From positions 3,472,001 to 3,536,000 of the forward strand of contig NZ_CP013862.1 in NCBI RefSeq assembly GCF_001307805.1: a stretch of DNA of 64,000 bases, written 5' to 3'. The stretch comes from Lentibacillus amyloliquefaciens (GTDB lineage: Bacteria; Bacillota; Bacilli; Bacillales; Amphibacillaceae). Below, one piece after another: positions 1-9,142 of the stretch. The notes below the pieces were generated by a model. The model worked only from the letters and a program-made list of their open reading frames with translations, searched no databases and was not told the DNA's origin. Every line of letters begins with the position of its first letter. Positions within the stretch are counted from its first letter, which is position 1. The translations under genes and the position numbers were made by a program.

Positions 1-1
1 A

Positions 2-460
2 GCCGAAATCTATGAGGCATTTAAACAGGAAGGAAAGGACAATCACCTGCGTCATGTTTCAACGTACGGCGGCCATCCGGCAGCTTGTGCGGTCGGATTG
101 AAGAATATTGAAATCATTGAGAAGGAAAAAATCGTGGACCGGGTGAATGAACTCGGTAATTCTAAACTGATAGAATTGCATGATCTGATGAATCACAAGC
201 ATGTAGGAGAAGTACGTCAGGCCGGCTTTTTGCTGGGTTTGGAAATGGTTAATGATAAGACGACAAAAGAACCGTTATCAGAAGCCAAAATGGGCGAAAT
301 TGTCGGAGCGTGCAAACAAAAAGGGCTCGTAATCGGCAAGAATGGCGATACTGTGCCGGGCGGCAACAATATTTTGATTATTGCTCCGCCGTTAACAAGC
401 TCTGAAGAAGATTTGAATTTTATCATTGAGACAGTCAGCTCCGTCATGCACAGCATGTGA
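2..460 (+). CDS. tpa: taurine--pyruvate aminotransferase, C-terminal part (5' end outside window)
   Basis: The open frame runs in from the left edge and gives the last ~152 residues of a class III (omega) PLP aminotransferase. The family signature STYGGHPAACAVGLKNIEI is visible at the start of the fragment; the PLP lysine lies upstream, outside the window. The C-terminal IGKNGDTVPG/APPLTSS segment is shared with the complete paralogue at 40043-41401. The role as taurine:pyruvate aminotransferase (taurine to sulfoacetaldehyde, cytoplasmic) is inferred from the sulfoacetaldehyde acetyltransferase gene just downstream; from sequence alone it could also be a beta-alanine or other omega-amino acid aminotransferase. 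The LysR gene begins 45 nt after its stop. Confidence 0.75.
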   Translation, partial: AEIYEAFKQEGKDNHLRHVSTYGGHPAACAVGLKNIEIIEKEKIVDRVNELGNSKLIELHDLMNHKHVGEVRQAGFLLGLEMVNDKTTKEPLSEAKMGEIVGACKQKGLVIGKNGDTVPGGNNILIIAPPLTSSEEDLNFIIETVSSVMHSM

Positions 461-505
461 GTTTTGACGGCTGTGGCAATTTCACCGGATGGGCAGGTTA
501 TATAC

Positions 506-1441
506 ATGAATTATGAACGCTTAAAAACCTTTATCGCTGTGGCTGAAAAGAACAGTTTTTCGGAAGCTGCCAAAATGTTATTTGTGACACAGCCGACAAT
601 CACATCGCAAATTAAATCGTTGGAAGAAGAATTGGGGACAAAACTTTTTGAACGAACAACGAAGAAAGTTGAGATCACCCAATCGGCGAAAATTTTGCTG
701 AAATATGCACGAGAAATTGTGCAGATGAATGATTATGCCCGTAAAGAGATTATGGAAATGGAAAGCATGACGTACGGTGAACTGGGTATGGGGTGCAGCT
801 TAACGATCGGGGAATATATTTTGCCGGAGTTTCTCAAACAGTTTAAAGAGGACTATCCACTGATTCAAATTCAGGTAAAAATCGCAAACTCCCATCAGGT
901 GATCAATTTGCTCAAGGACCAATTGATTGATGTGGGACTGATTGAAACACCAATAGAGGACAGCCAAATCAATCTGGAACCATTTCTGGAAGACGAAATT
1001 GTTTTAATTGCTGCACCCGATTACTTCACGGGTGATGATGTGCATATCAGCATGGAGAAAGTCAGGCAGTCGCCGCTGATTTTCCGGGAAGAGGGCTCGG
1101 GGACACGGTCAGCCGTCAATCATTATATGAAAAAAGCGGGACTGTCAAATGATGATTTGCAAATTCTTATGGAACTGGGAAGTACCGAGGCGATTAAAGC
1201 AGTGGTTGAATCAGGTCTGGGCGTCTCATTTATTTCGAAAAATGCTATTAAAAAAGAACAGAAATTGGGGTTGTTAAAAGCCTACTCGATAACAGACATG
1301 GCATTAAAACGGCATTTTTACATTGCCCACCGGAAAGACCACGTCCTGAAATCGTCAACTGAGTTGTTTTTGGAAACATTGCAGACGATTGTTAAGAAAA
1401 AAGAGACATCTGTGTCTGAACAGCCAGCAGGGAACCACTAA
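506..1441 (+). CDS. LysR-family transcriptional regulator of the taurine/xsc operon
   Basis: 311 residues. The N-terminal winged HTH (about residues 1-60, with FSEAAKMLFVTQPTITSQIKSLEEEL as two overlapping LysR hallmarks: SEAA and VTQPTITSQI) is followed by a periplasmic-binding-like effector domain. The ATG at 506 is preferred because the conserved MNYERLKTFIAV start of LysR proteins begins there and a GGGCAGG stretch precedes it. It sits between tpa and xsc on the same strand, which is unusual for LysR genes, and is probably co-transcribed and autoregulated. The inducer is unknown; taurine or sulfoacetaldehyde is an inference from context. It resembles the second LysR gene of the window at 9143. 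Confidence 0.85.
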   Translation: MNYERLKTFIAVAEKNSFSEAAKMLFVTQPTITSQIKSLEEELGTKLFERTTKKVEITQSAKILLKYAREIVQMNDYARKEIMEMESMTYGELGMGCSLTIGEYILPEFLKQFKEDYPLIQIQVKIANSHQVINLLKDQLIDVGLIETPIEDSQINLEPFLEDEIVLIAAPDYFTGDDVHISMEKVRQSPLIFREEGSGTRSAVNHYMKKAGLSNDDLQILMELGSTEAIKAVVESGLGVSFISKNAIKKEQKLGLLKAYSITDMALKRHFYIAHRKDHVLKSSTELFLETLQTIVKKKETSVSEQPAGNH

Positions 1442-1463
1442 TTTTTAAGGAGGACTTTAGATT

Positions 1464-3238
1464 ATGGTCAAACAAACAGAAGAAATGAAGCAGGCAGTCA
1501 ATCAGAAACAGAAAATGACGCCAAGTGAAGCGATTGTCGAGACGCTTGTGGCGGAAAATATTAAGGAAGTTTACGGGATTGTGGGCTCGGCGTTTATGGA
1601 TATGCTTGATTTATTCCCGGCAGCGGGCATCCGCTTTATTCCGGTGCGCCATGAACAGAGCGCCGGCCATATGGCAGACGCTTATGAACGCGTTTCCGGT
1701 ACGGCAGGTGTCATCGTCGGGCAAAATGGACCGGGGATTACGAACATGGTGACATCTGTTGCGGCGGCGAATCAGGCGCACAGTCCGTTGGTGGTTATTT
1801 CGCCGTCAGCCGGGACGAACGCGATCGGTCTGGACGGTTTCCAGGAAGCCAATCAAGTATCGATTTTCAAAGATATTACAAAAGAGACGGTCCAGGTGAC
1901 AAATAAAAACCGGGTTGCCGATAAACTCCGGACAGCTTTCCGGATCGCTTATGCCGAACGCGGACCGGTTCTGTTCGATATCCCGCGTGATTTGTTTTAC
2001 GGCGAAGTGGAAGATTATATTCTTGAGCCGCATCAGTACCGTGCCGATAAACGCGGTGTCGGTGATCCGCATCGATAGAGCGTGCTGTGGAACTGTTGAA
2101 GAACGCCAAAAATCCGGCGATCATCTCCGGCCGCGGCTCAGTTGACGCGGATGGTGTCGACTCCGTTGTGAAAATCGCTGAACATCTGACAGCTCCCGGC
2201 GCAACGGCGTATATGCATAATGACGCATTTCCGGCTGATCATCCGCTTGCGGTTGGGCCTATCGGCTATATGGGAGCCAAATCAGCTATGTATTCGCTGC
2301 AGGAAGCCGATGTCGTCCTGGCAATTGGTACACGGCTGTCACAGTTCGGGACGCTGCCGTGCTATGATATCGACTATTTCCCTGAGGATGCCAACATTAT
2401 TCAAATCGATATCAACCCGCGCCAGGTCGGGCGGACGCACCCGGTTGAAGTGGGTATCATCGGTGATGCAAAAGCAGCCAGTGATGAGATTCACCGCCAG
2501 CTGACATCGGCCATGCCATCACCTGAAAAGGATAATGAACGGATTCAAGCTATAAGCAAACGCAAAGAAGCGTGGGATCAGGAACTCGTGGATTCAGCCA
2601 TGGAAGACGGCAATCCAATTAACCCTAGACGTGCTTTATTGGAAATGAGCAAAGCCATGCCGGAAAATGCGATTGTGTCATCCGATATCGGTAACGTGTC
2701 ATCGACAGCGAATGCCTATTTGAAGTTTAACCAGACCCGCCGTCACATTGCGGCGCTGACATTCGGAAATACCGGTTTTGCCTATCCGGCGGCTCTCGGT
2801 GCACAGCTTGCGGAACCGGATGCACCTGTATTTGCGATTGTCGGCGACGGTGCATGGGGCATGAGTCTGCATGAAGTGAGTACGGCGGTTGAACAGAATA
2901 TCCCGGTCATTGCCTGTGTGTTTAACAACAAAGCCTGGGCCGCCGAGAAAAAGAATCAGGTCGATTACTATGATGACCGTTATGTCGGATCCAATATTGA
3001 CGCGCCGGAATTTGCGGAAGTAGCGAAATCAATGGGAGCGCTTGGCTATACGATCGATCAACCGGAAGATATTGTTCCGGCGATTGAAGAGGTGTTGAAA
3101 AAGCGCAAGCCTGCTGTATTGAATATTTATGTCGACGGCACGCAGCTGGCACCGCCATTCCGTAAAGATGCCTTGAAGATGCCGACGCGTTTCTTGGATA
3201 AGTATAAGCATTTGGATTATGAGGTTTGGGGTGAATAA
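1464..3238 (+). pseudogene. xsc: sulfoacetaldehyde acetyltransferase, disrupted by one frameshift
   Basis: ThDP-dependent enzyme that converts sulfoacetaldehyde plus phosphate to acetyl phosphate and sulfite. It would be about 591 residues if repaired. Residues 1-203 are read from 1464 (ATG after AAGGAGG) and end at a TAG near 2078. The remainder continues in another frame, with [15 protein letters not shown] following directly. The join is at about 2070-2072, where GATCCGCATCGATAG needs one extra base. The N-terminal half has the ThDP pyrimidine domain (conserved glutamate in [15 protein letters not shown]). The C-terminal half has the ThDP-diphosphate motif GDGAWGMS...NNKAW. No other stops occur. 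If real, the lesion abolishes the enzyme; it may also be a sequencing or assembly error. Confidence 0.85.
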
Positions 3239-3249
3239 AAACGAAAGGG

Positions 3250-3283
3250 AGCTCTTTGTCCAATTTTGGACAGAGAGCTTTTT
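3250..3283 (+). terminator. rho-independent terminator after xsc
   Basis: Inverted repeat AGCTCTTTGTCC / GGACAGAGAGCT with loop AATTTT, followed by TTTTTC. It lies 11 nt after the xsc stop. Confidence 0.8.
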
Positions 3284-3443
3284 CATCGAAAAAACACTTT
3301 TCCTTACAGTTCAGCAACAATTCATATAAAAGTTGTTAATAAGGATTATTCTAATTTTTGATTATAGAAAATTCACATAATTATTGTTAAATCGTTTTGT
3401 TCCATTTATCATGTAAGAAAGCAATAATGACATTACTGGAAAA

Positions 3444-3457
3444 TGTAAGCGATAACA
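3444..3457 (+). promoter_or_regulatory. cre site (CcpA box) upstream of APC permease
   Basis: TGTAAGCGATAACA matches the cre consensus TGWAANCGNTNWCA at every position. It is the clearest signal in the 339-bp gap 3239-3577. The rest of that gap is AT-rich leader DNA with an unexplained GGAGGTGA at 3464 that precedes only a 6-codon frame. Confidence 0.65.
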
Positions 3458-3577
3458 TGAATGGAGGTGAAAAAGCTTAATGGAATATAACAGATGCTGA
3501 CAATTTTATTGGAAATCAAATAGGCAGTGCGTTCAGTCACAATAATTTCGAGTATTATCTATAGGAGGATTCCAAGT

Positions 3578-5065
3578 ATGAAAGAAAGACAAAAGCTGGA
3601 AAGGACGCTGAAACCACATTGGGTTTGGGCGATTGCGCTTGGATCGGCTATCGGGTGGGGTGCGTTTGTACAACCCTCAGTCTGGATGAGTGGCTCAGGG
3701 CCGCTGGGAGCGATTATCGGGTTCGGAATTGGTGCTGCATTGATGATGGTCATTGCGGTCAGCTATGGCTTTCTTATTGAAAAATTCCCGGTTTCGGGCG
3801 GTGAATTTGCTTATGCCTTCCTGGGATTCGATCGCAATCATGCCTATGTGGCAGGATGGTTTTTAGTTTTAGGTTATATGTGTATTGTAGCATTGAATGC
3901 ATCGGCATTAGCGCTCATGATCAGGTATGTTTTTCCTGCGGTGGCTGAGCAAGGCTTTATGTACAGTTTGGCAGGATGGGATGTTTACTTTGTGGAAGTG
4001 TTAATTGCCAGTGCTGCTTTAATTTTGTTTGCCTATATGAATATACGCGGGGCAACATTGTCGGGAAGATTACAATTTATATTCGTGATATTTATGATCT
4101 GTGGTATATTATTTATGGGAGCAGGCGCTATCCTCAATCCTGTCACGTCATTTGAAAATCTGCAGCCGGTGTTTAACCCGGAAGTATCCGCTATCTCAAG
4201 CATCATTCTTATTGTTGCGATAGCGCCATGGGCATTTGTCGGGTTTGACAATATACCGCAGGCAGCAGAAGAATTTAAATTCTCTCCCAAAAAAGCATTC
4301 ATGCTGATTTTTTTTTCACTCTTATGTGCAGGGCTATTATACATGATCATGATCACTGCAACAGCATTGTACATGCCGTGGGAGCAGCTGACCAGTTCAC
4401 AGCCGCAATGGGGCACAGGAGATGCTATGTCTGGGCTGTTCGGAAATATCGGCATTATCATACTGGCACTCGCTTTATCGATGGGGGTATTTACCGGATT
4501 AAATGGGTTTTTTGTATCTAGCAGCCGGCTGTTATTTGCAATGGGTCGTGCCCAGATCATACCGCACGTATTTACAAAGCTGCATCCGAAATTTAATACA
4601 CCTTATGCCGGAATCATTTTTACTTGCGCGGTTTGTTTATTATCGCCATGGTTTGGACGTCAGGTACTGACATGGATTGTGGATATGTCCTCAGTTGGCG
4701 TTACGATTGCTTACATTTACACATGCGTCGTTGCGTTTAAACTGTTCAAATGGTCGGATAAATCCATGGCTAATCATAAGAACAAACATATGCCTTCTGT
4801 AACAGCGCCTTTCAAGAAAAGTTTAAGCATTGCAGGTGCGTTGATTGGATTTGTGTTTTTAAGCTTATTACTGATTCCTAACTCACCCGCGTTCATGGGA
4901 ATCCATTCATTAATAGCGTTGTTAATATGGATAGGTCTTGGTATTATATTCTATCTTATTAAAGGACCGGAATTCAGAAAAATACCGAGAGAACGGCTTG
5001 AATATCTTATTCTTGGCAAAGAACCGGAGGATGACGCTGAGAGGAATGGAGAGTTTACTGGTTGA
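3578..5065 (+). CDS. APC-superfamily amino acid/amine permease
   Basis: 495 residues, about 12-13 predicted membrane segments. The N-terminal GSAIGWGAFVQPSVW matches the unwound TM1 substrate-binding motif of APC transporters, and PWAFVGFDNIPQAAEEF is the characteristic TM6 region. The ATG at 3578 is chosen over upstream codons because ATAGGAGGAT lies 10 nt before it. It follows the taurine genes behind a terminator, so it has its own promoter, and a cre site lies 120 bp upstream. The substrate is unknown. Taurine or another amine is plausible by position only. The short polar C-terminus ends shortly before a bidirectional terminator shared with fda. Confidence 0.8.
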   Translation: MKERQKLERTLKPHWVWAIALGSAIGWGAFVQPSVWMSGSGPLGAIIGFGIGAALMMVIAVSYGFLIEKFPVSGGEFAYAFLGFDRNHAYVAGWFLVLGYMCIVALNASALALMIRYVFPAVAEQGFMYSLAGWDVYFVEVLIASAALILFAYMNIRGATLSGRLQFIFVIFMICGILFMGAGAILNPVTSFENLQPVFNPEVSAISSIILIVAIAPWAFVGFDNIPQAAEEFKFSPKKAFMLIFFSLLCAGLLYMIMITATALYMPWEQLTSSQPQWGTGDAMSGLFGNIGIIILALALSMGVFTGLNGFFVSSSRLLFAMGRAQIIPHVFTKLHPKFNTPYAGIIFTCAVCLLSPWFGRQVLTWIVDMSSVGVTIAYIYTCVVAFKLFKWSDKSMANHKNKHMPSVTAPFKKSLSIAGALIGFVFLSLLLIPNSPAFMGIHSLIALLIWIGLGIIFYLIKGPEFRKIPRERLEYLILGKEPEDDAERNGEFTG

Positions 5066-5100
5066 AGAAATAATTCTCTCGATATGAATAGGAGTATCCA

Positions 5101-5139
5101 AAAAATTCCCGGTGCAATTTTTCGCACCGGGAATTTTTT
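5101..5139. terminator. bidirectional terminator between APC permease and fda
   Basis: Perfect inverted repeat ATTCCCGGTGC / GCACCGGGAAT (5105-5115 and 5124-5134) flanked by A5 on the left and T6 on the right. It serves the two convergent genes. Confidence 0.9.
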
Positions 5140-5157
5140 ATGTCATACTCAATAAGC

Positions 5158-6045
5158 TCACGTAATCGAAGCATCATAAATTGATTTAACAGCTTTTTCA
5201 AGTTCGTTGTTGAATTCCTCATCTGACTGGTTGACGTTCAAGTCTTGTGTCAGCGCACGTGAAAAGCTTGCGATCAGATCATTGTTTTCTTTAAGTTTTT
5301 CGTTCGCTTCTTCTGTTTCGTAACCGCCGGAAAGGGCGACGACGCGAACGACATTTGGATGCTCAATCAGTTCTTTGTATAGATTCGGAACGGTTGGGAT
5401 TGTCAATTTCAGCATGACATGGTCGTCTTTGTTCAGTTGATCGAGATGGGCTTGAATTTCTGCCTTCAGCAATTCCTCAGACTTTTCTTTTTCCGGGCTG
5501 TTGATGTCAACTTCCGGCTCAATGATTGGGACCAGGCCGGCGTCGATGATTTTTTGGCCAAGTTCGAATTGCTGTTCAACTACGGCTTTGATGCCTTCAG
5601 GGTTGGCTTTCTTGATGACAGAGCGCATTTTGGTTCCGAAAATATGGCGCTCGTTTGCACGATTAAGCGTGTCATCGATATCATCAATCGGCTTCATCTT
5701 TTGAACGCCGTTTGATTCATCAGCAAGGCCTTTGTCCACTTTCAAGAATGGCACAACGCCTTTCTTTTCGGCTAGATAATCACCTGTGTACATGCCTTCG
5801 ATTTCAGAGTCCATGGTTTGTTCAAAAAGAATCGCACCAATGATTTTGCTGTTATCGAATGCGGGTGCGGTAATGATTCGTGACCGCATTTTATGCACGA
5901 GGTCAAACATTTCGTCTTCGCCTGAATATTGATCTTCAGTTACACCGTATAGAGCAAGCGCTTTTGGTGTGCTGCCACCGCTCTGGTCCAGTGCTGCTAT
6001 GAATCCATCGTTGTTTTTCATTTGTTCAAAGTGTTTTTGATTCAT
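5158..6045 (-). CDS. fda: class I fructose-bisphosphate aldolase
   Basis: 295 residues, matching the usual ~296 of bacterial Fda. It cleaves fructose 1,6-bisphosphate to DHAP and glyceraldehyde 3-phosphate through a lysine Schiff base. Recognised by [18 protein letters not shown] near the N-terminus, [30 protein letters not shown]-type ([10 protein letters not shown]) and VVALSGGY segments, all typical of staphylococcal and bacillar Fda. An AAAGGAGTGG ribosome site precedes the ATG. A TATAAT-like -10 element is visible on the minus strand near 6131-6136. Monocistronic, in glycolysis/gluconeogenesis, and unrelated to the neighbouring catabolic genes. Confidence 0.93.
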   Translation of the reverse strand: MNQKHFEQMKNNDGFIAALDQSGGSTPKALALYGVTEDQYSGEDEMFDLVHKMRSRIITAPAFDNSKIIGAILFEQTMDSEIEGMYTGDYLAEKKGVVPFLKVDKGLADESNGVQKMKPIDDIDDTLNRANERHIFGTKMRSVIKKANPEGIKAVVEQQFELGQKIIDAGLVPIIEPEVDINSPEKEKSEELLKAEIQAHLDQLNKDDHVMLKLTIPTVPNLYKELIEHPNVVRVVALSGGYETEEANEKLKENNDLIASFSRALTQDLNVNQSDEEFNNELEKAVKSIYDASIT

Positions 6046-6270
6046 AATTCCACTCCTTTATCAAGATTAATCACCTTATTTAATTTAAGGCAACATATGT
6101 ATTTTGGCAATCTAAATTGCTTTCTTTTTATTATACCACGAATTGCGAAAAGGTTATAGTCAGTTTTCCTTGTGAATCTTCAGCCATTCATACGTTTACC
6201 CGGTGATGTGATTTTTATAACTGAGGGTGTTGGTTCATTTCGTGTATGGCGGTCTTTAGCATCAGTTGTC

Positions 6271-6813
6271 TTATCCACTTACCATCTCATGAAAATTATT
6301 AACAGCGCGGTCAACCGCGTCCTGTGTCGCTTCGTCCGTCAGTTTTCCGTTTTCATCAAATTTTTCATGTGCCTGGGTAATCAGCACTTCGCTTTTGGCT
6401 GGCTCCAGCACGCGTGCGGACAGACCGGGTGCGCTCAGAATTCTGCGCAGGTCCATCTGAGCGCGGATTGTTCCCATCAGACTGATTGAGGCACCGACAA
6501 TCATGACAGGTTTGCCAATCATCGGTCGTTCACCGCGTGACAGCCAGTCGAGACTGTTTTTGAGGACGCCCGGCACCGACCAGTTATACTCAGGTGTTGA
6601 AATCAGAACAGCGTCATAGTCGGCAATCTGATTTTTAAACGTTTTGACAATCTCGGGCGGATCCAATTCTTCCGCTTGATTAAAAAGCGGCAGTTTATCA
6701 ATTTTGATGATGTCCAAATCGAACTTACCATTGAAACGTTCTTTAATATTTTCCAGCAGCATGTTGTTGTACGAGTCCTCCCGAATGCTGCCGGCGATTG
6801 CTGCAACTTTCAT
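6271..6813 (-). CDS. NADPH-dependent FMN reductase (flavodoxin-fold)
   Basis: 180 residues. Flavodoxin-like FMN-binding loop GSIREDSYN near the N-terminus and the ISTPEYNWSVPGVLKNSLDWLSR motif that defines this family of quinone/azo/chromate reductases. The ATG at 6813 is used rather than the in-frame ATG 21 nt upstream, because AAGGTGGGG sits at the correct distance from the inner codon. It probably reduces quinones or flavin using NAD(P)H in the cytosol; the physiological substrate cannot be read from sequence. Monocistronic. Confidence 0.85.
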   Translation of the reverse strand: MKVAAIAGSIREDSYNNMLLENIKERFNGKFDLDIIKIDKLPLFNQAEELDPPEIVKTFKNQIADYDAVLISTPEYNWSVPGVLKNSLDWLSRGERPMIGKPVMIVGASISLMGTIRAQMDLRRILSAPGLSARVLEPAKSEVLITQAHEKFDENGKLTDEATQDAVDRAVNNFHEMVSG

Positions 6814-7017
6814 TATGTAACCCCACCTTTTCATCAGATTAATGTATGGAAATTAGTGCATTATCCAAATTCAGATTATCACATATTTGGAGGAAATTAA
6901 AAAAAGTTGGATTAAAATGAGACAACAATCGCGTCCCCTGAGCCCGTCTCTTGTCCCGCTTCCCGTTTTGTATTAATATAGATAGGGTGTTTGTTAATAG
7001 TAATTGGAGGAACTGTT

Positions 7018-7908
7018 ATGTCTAATCGTAATAAGGGCATTCTGTTGTTATTGGTTTCTGCATTGGGTTTTTCGCTGATGGGGGCTTTTGTCAAGCTTTC
7101 AGGTGATTTGCCGACGATGCAGAAAGCTTTTTTCCGCAACATTATTGCGGCTGCCATAACATTTGGATTTGTCCTTTATCATAAAGAGCGGCTATTCGGT
7201 AAAAAAGAGAATCAGAAGCTGCTGCTGTCGCGCTCGGCACTCGGGGCGGTCGGGATCATTGCGAATTTTTACGCAATCGATCATCTGGTGTTATCCGATG
7301 CTGAGATGCTGAACAAGCTCAGTCCGTTTATTCTCATTATTTTTTGTGCGATATTCCTGAAAGAAAAGGTGCTGCCGTTTCAAGTTGGCGCTATTGTTGT
7401 GGCATTTGCCGGTGCGTTGCTCATCATTCAGCCGCAATTTTCCGTTGATATTGTCCCTTATATCATCGGGGTGGTTGGAGCGATTTTTGCAGCTGGTGCT
7501 TACACGCTTCTTCGCGTTTTGGGGAATAAGGAAAAATATTATACGGTCGTCTTTTATTTTTCGTTTTTCACAACAATCGTACTTCTGCCGTTTACGATTG
7601 TCATGTATGAACCAATGACGCTGCAGCAATGGATTTTGCTGCTTCTGGCGGGGGCGTGTGCGACGGTTGGTCAGTTTGGCATCACGCTTGCTTATAAATT
7701 TGCGCCGGCTAGTGAGATTTCGATTTTCTTTTATTCGACAGTTGTCTACTCAGCGCTGTTGAGCATCATTCTGTTCGGCCAGATTCCGACGCTGCTCAGT
7801 GTGATAGGTTACGTCGTCATATTCGGCGCGTCATTCTATATGTTCATGAAAAATAGGAACATGGATAAACTGGAAGAGGCCGAGGAAAAACAATTGAAAT
7901 CATCGTAA
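7018..7908 (+). CDS. DMT-superfamily EamA-type transporter
   Basis: 296 residues with ten predicted membrane helices in two EamA repeats. The first repeat includes MGAFVKLSG and SDAEMLNKLSPFILIIF; the second includes APASEISIFFYSTVVYSALLS near the end. The start is the ATG at 7018 after TTGGAGGAAC. EamA proteins export amino acids or small metabolites; the substrate here is unknown. It ends with a charged tail (EEAEEKQLKSS) and is followed by a strong bidirectional terminator. Confidence 0.8.
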   Translation: MSNRNKGILLLLVSALGFSLMGAFVKLSGDLPTMQKAFFRNIIAAAITFGFVLYHKERLFGKKENQKLLLSRSALGAVGIIANFYAIDHLVLSDAEMLNKLSPFILIIFCAIFLKEKVLPFQVGAIVVAFAGALLIIQPQFSVDIVPYIIGVVGAIFAAGAYTLLRVLGNKEKYYTVVFYFSFFTTIVLLPFTIVMYEPMTLQQWILLLLAGACATVGQFGITLAYKFAPASEISIFFYSTVVYSALLSIILFGQIPTLLSVIGYVVIFGASFYMFMKNRNMDKLEEAEEKQLKSS

Positions 7909-7918
7909 TAAAGGAAAA

Positions 7919-7957
7919 AGCCCTGACAGGCGTCTTGCCATGTCAGGGCTGATTTTT
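7919..7957. terminator. bidirectional terminator between EamA and yeiH genes
   Basis: Perfect arms AGCCCTGACA / TGTCAGGGCT (7919-7928 and 7941-7950), followed by a T-run on the plus strand and by CTTTTTCC on the minus strand. Confidence 0.9.
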
Positions 7958-9012
7958 TAAACGATGAAAAATGCAACAAATGAAAGAAGGACAGAGGTTA
8001 TGATCATCGCCAAGAGCGGTCTGACGGCTTTCGTCCTTAAGTCACTGAAGCTGACACTGAGGCCAAGGCCGACCATGGCGGCTGTTAATAACCACGTTGT
8101 CACTGAATAAATCCCTTCCAATGTTCCCTCGGAAACCGGAATCGAATGTCCCAGGACATACGTGCCGAAAATGCTGAGTGCGATAAATCCGAGCAAAAAC
8201 CATGGGAAAGCTATCTTGGCAGTTGACTCATCCGATCCTTTGTTTTTACTTTTCATGAATAAAATGAGGATAAAACACAACGGAATCAGCAAAAATACAC
8301 GACCCAGTTTCGCCAGCAGTGCCATTGCGAGCGGATCATCGCCTGCCGGTTCAGCTGCCAGTGCCACGTGCGCGAGTTCATGCAAACTGATTCCTGACCA
8401 GATGCCATAATCGATTGGAGAGATCGGCAGCACCGGACGCAATAATATATAGATGATTGAAAACACTGTTCCCATTAAAGCGATAATGCCGACACCGATT
8501 GCGGTATCTTCATCCTTTGATTTGATAATCGGTGCAACCGCTGCAATGGCAGCTGCCCCGCACACCCCTGTTCCAACACCAAGAAGCAGGGATATGGACT
8601 TATCGGCTTTAAACACTTTTGCCAGCCAAACCATCACCAGAATTGCAAATAATATAACGAATGCATCGCGCAATAGAAGTCCCAAACCATCACTAAGTAC
8701 AACATTAATATTCAATCGGAGTCCATATAATATAATAGCTAAGCGCAGTAGTTTTTTGGCAGAAAACGTCACACCGGCTCTGATTGCTTCCGGATAGCCG
8801 AAAATCTGCCGGTAAGTAATCGCGATGATAATCGCACAGGCTAATTGTCCAACATACGAAAAGCCCGGCACTAGCGCGAGCAAGTAGCCTAAGAGCGCGA
8901 TAAAAAATGTGAAGGCAACGCCGAAAGTCCAATTTTTTTGCTGTTCAAATCGCTTCTCGGTGTCATTTGACTGAACCTGTTCGGCATGTTGCGTCCAATT
9001 TTCGCCAGTCAT
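7957..9012 (-). CDS. yeiH: YeiH/UPF0324-family membrane protein, putative sulfite/sulfate exporter
   Basis: 351 residues with about ten membrane segments. The family signatures LRLAIILYGLRLN, GVGTGVCGAAAIAAVAPI and GISLHELAHVALAAEP are all present. The ATG at 9012 is chosen because TAGGAGGTG precedes it; the upstream extension would encode an unlikely CCC/SSS-rich leader. The family occurs next to sulfonate-degradation genes in many bacteria and has been proposed to export sulfite or sulfate. Here xsc, 5-8 kb away, would release sulfite, which fits. It is divergent from a LysR gene (130 bp gap), the same arrangement as yeiH/yeiE in enterobacteria. Confidence 0.85.
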   Translation of the reverse strand: MTGENWTQHAEQVQSNDTEKRFEQQKNWTFGVAFTFFIALLGYLLALVPGFSYVGQLACAIIIAITYRQIFGYPEAIRAGVTFSAKKLLRLAIILYGLRLNINVVLSDGLGLLLRDAFVILFAILVMVWLAKVFKADKSISLLLGVGTGVCGAAAIAAVAPIIKSKDEDTAIGVGIIALMGTVFSIIYILLRPVLPISPIDYGIWSGISLHELAHVALAAEPAGDDPLAMALLAKLGRVFLLIPLCFILILFMKSKNKGSDESTAKIAFPWFLLGFIALSIFGTYVLGHSIPVSEGTLEGIYSVTTWLLTAAMVGLGLSVSFSDLRTKAVRPLLAMIITSVLLSFVAFFIV

Positions 9013-9142
9013 GCAGCAACACCTCCTACTTATAGAATAAGGGAAGCTTGATGATAAGAAAAATAAATTATTGTAATGATGATGATAAGAAAACGTGATA
9101 GTATGACAAGTAAGAATCAATTGAGATGGGACGGTGATACAA

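Noticed and set aside
2087..3238. Independent ThDP enzyme gene starting at 2087
   Set aside because: It lacks the N-terminal ThDP domain and its own ribosome site and continues the preceding frame after one base is restored; it is the second half of xsc.
3464..3500. Leader peptide or lost small subunit before the APC permease
   Set aside because: GGAGGTGA is followed by a 6-codon frame only; no regulatory codon run or conserved motif is visible.
6919..6975. Repeat family based on GTCCC/TTGTCCC (also near 51990-52054)
   Set aside because: The two stretches share only short GTCCC words without a common order or length; not enough to define an element.
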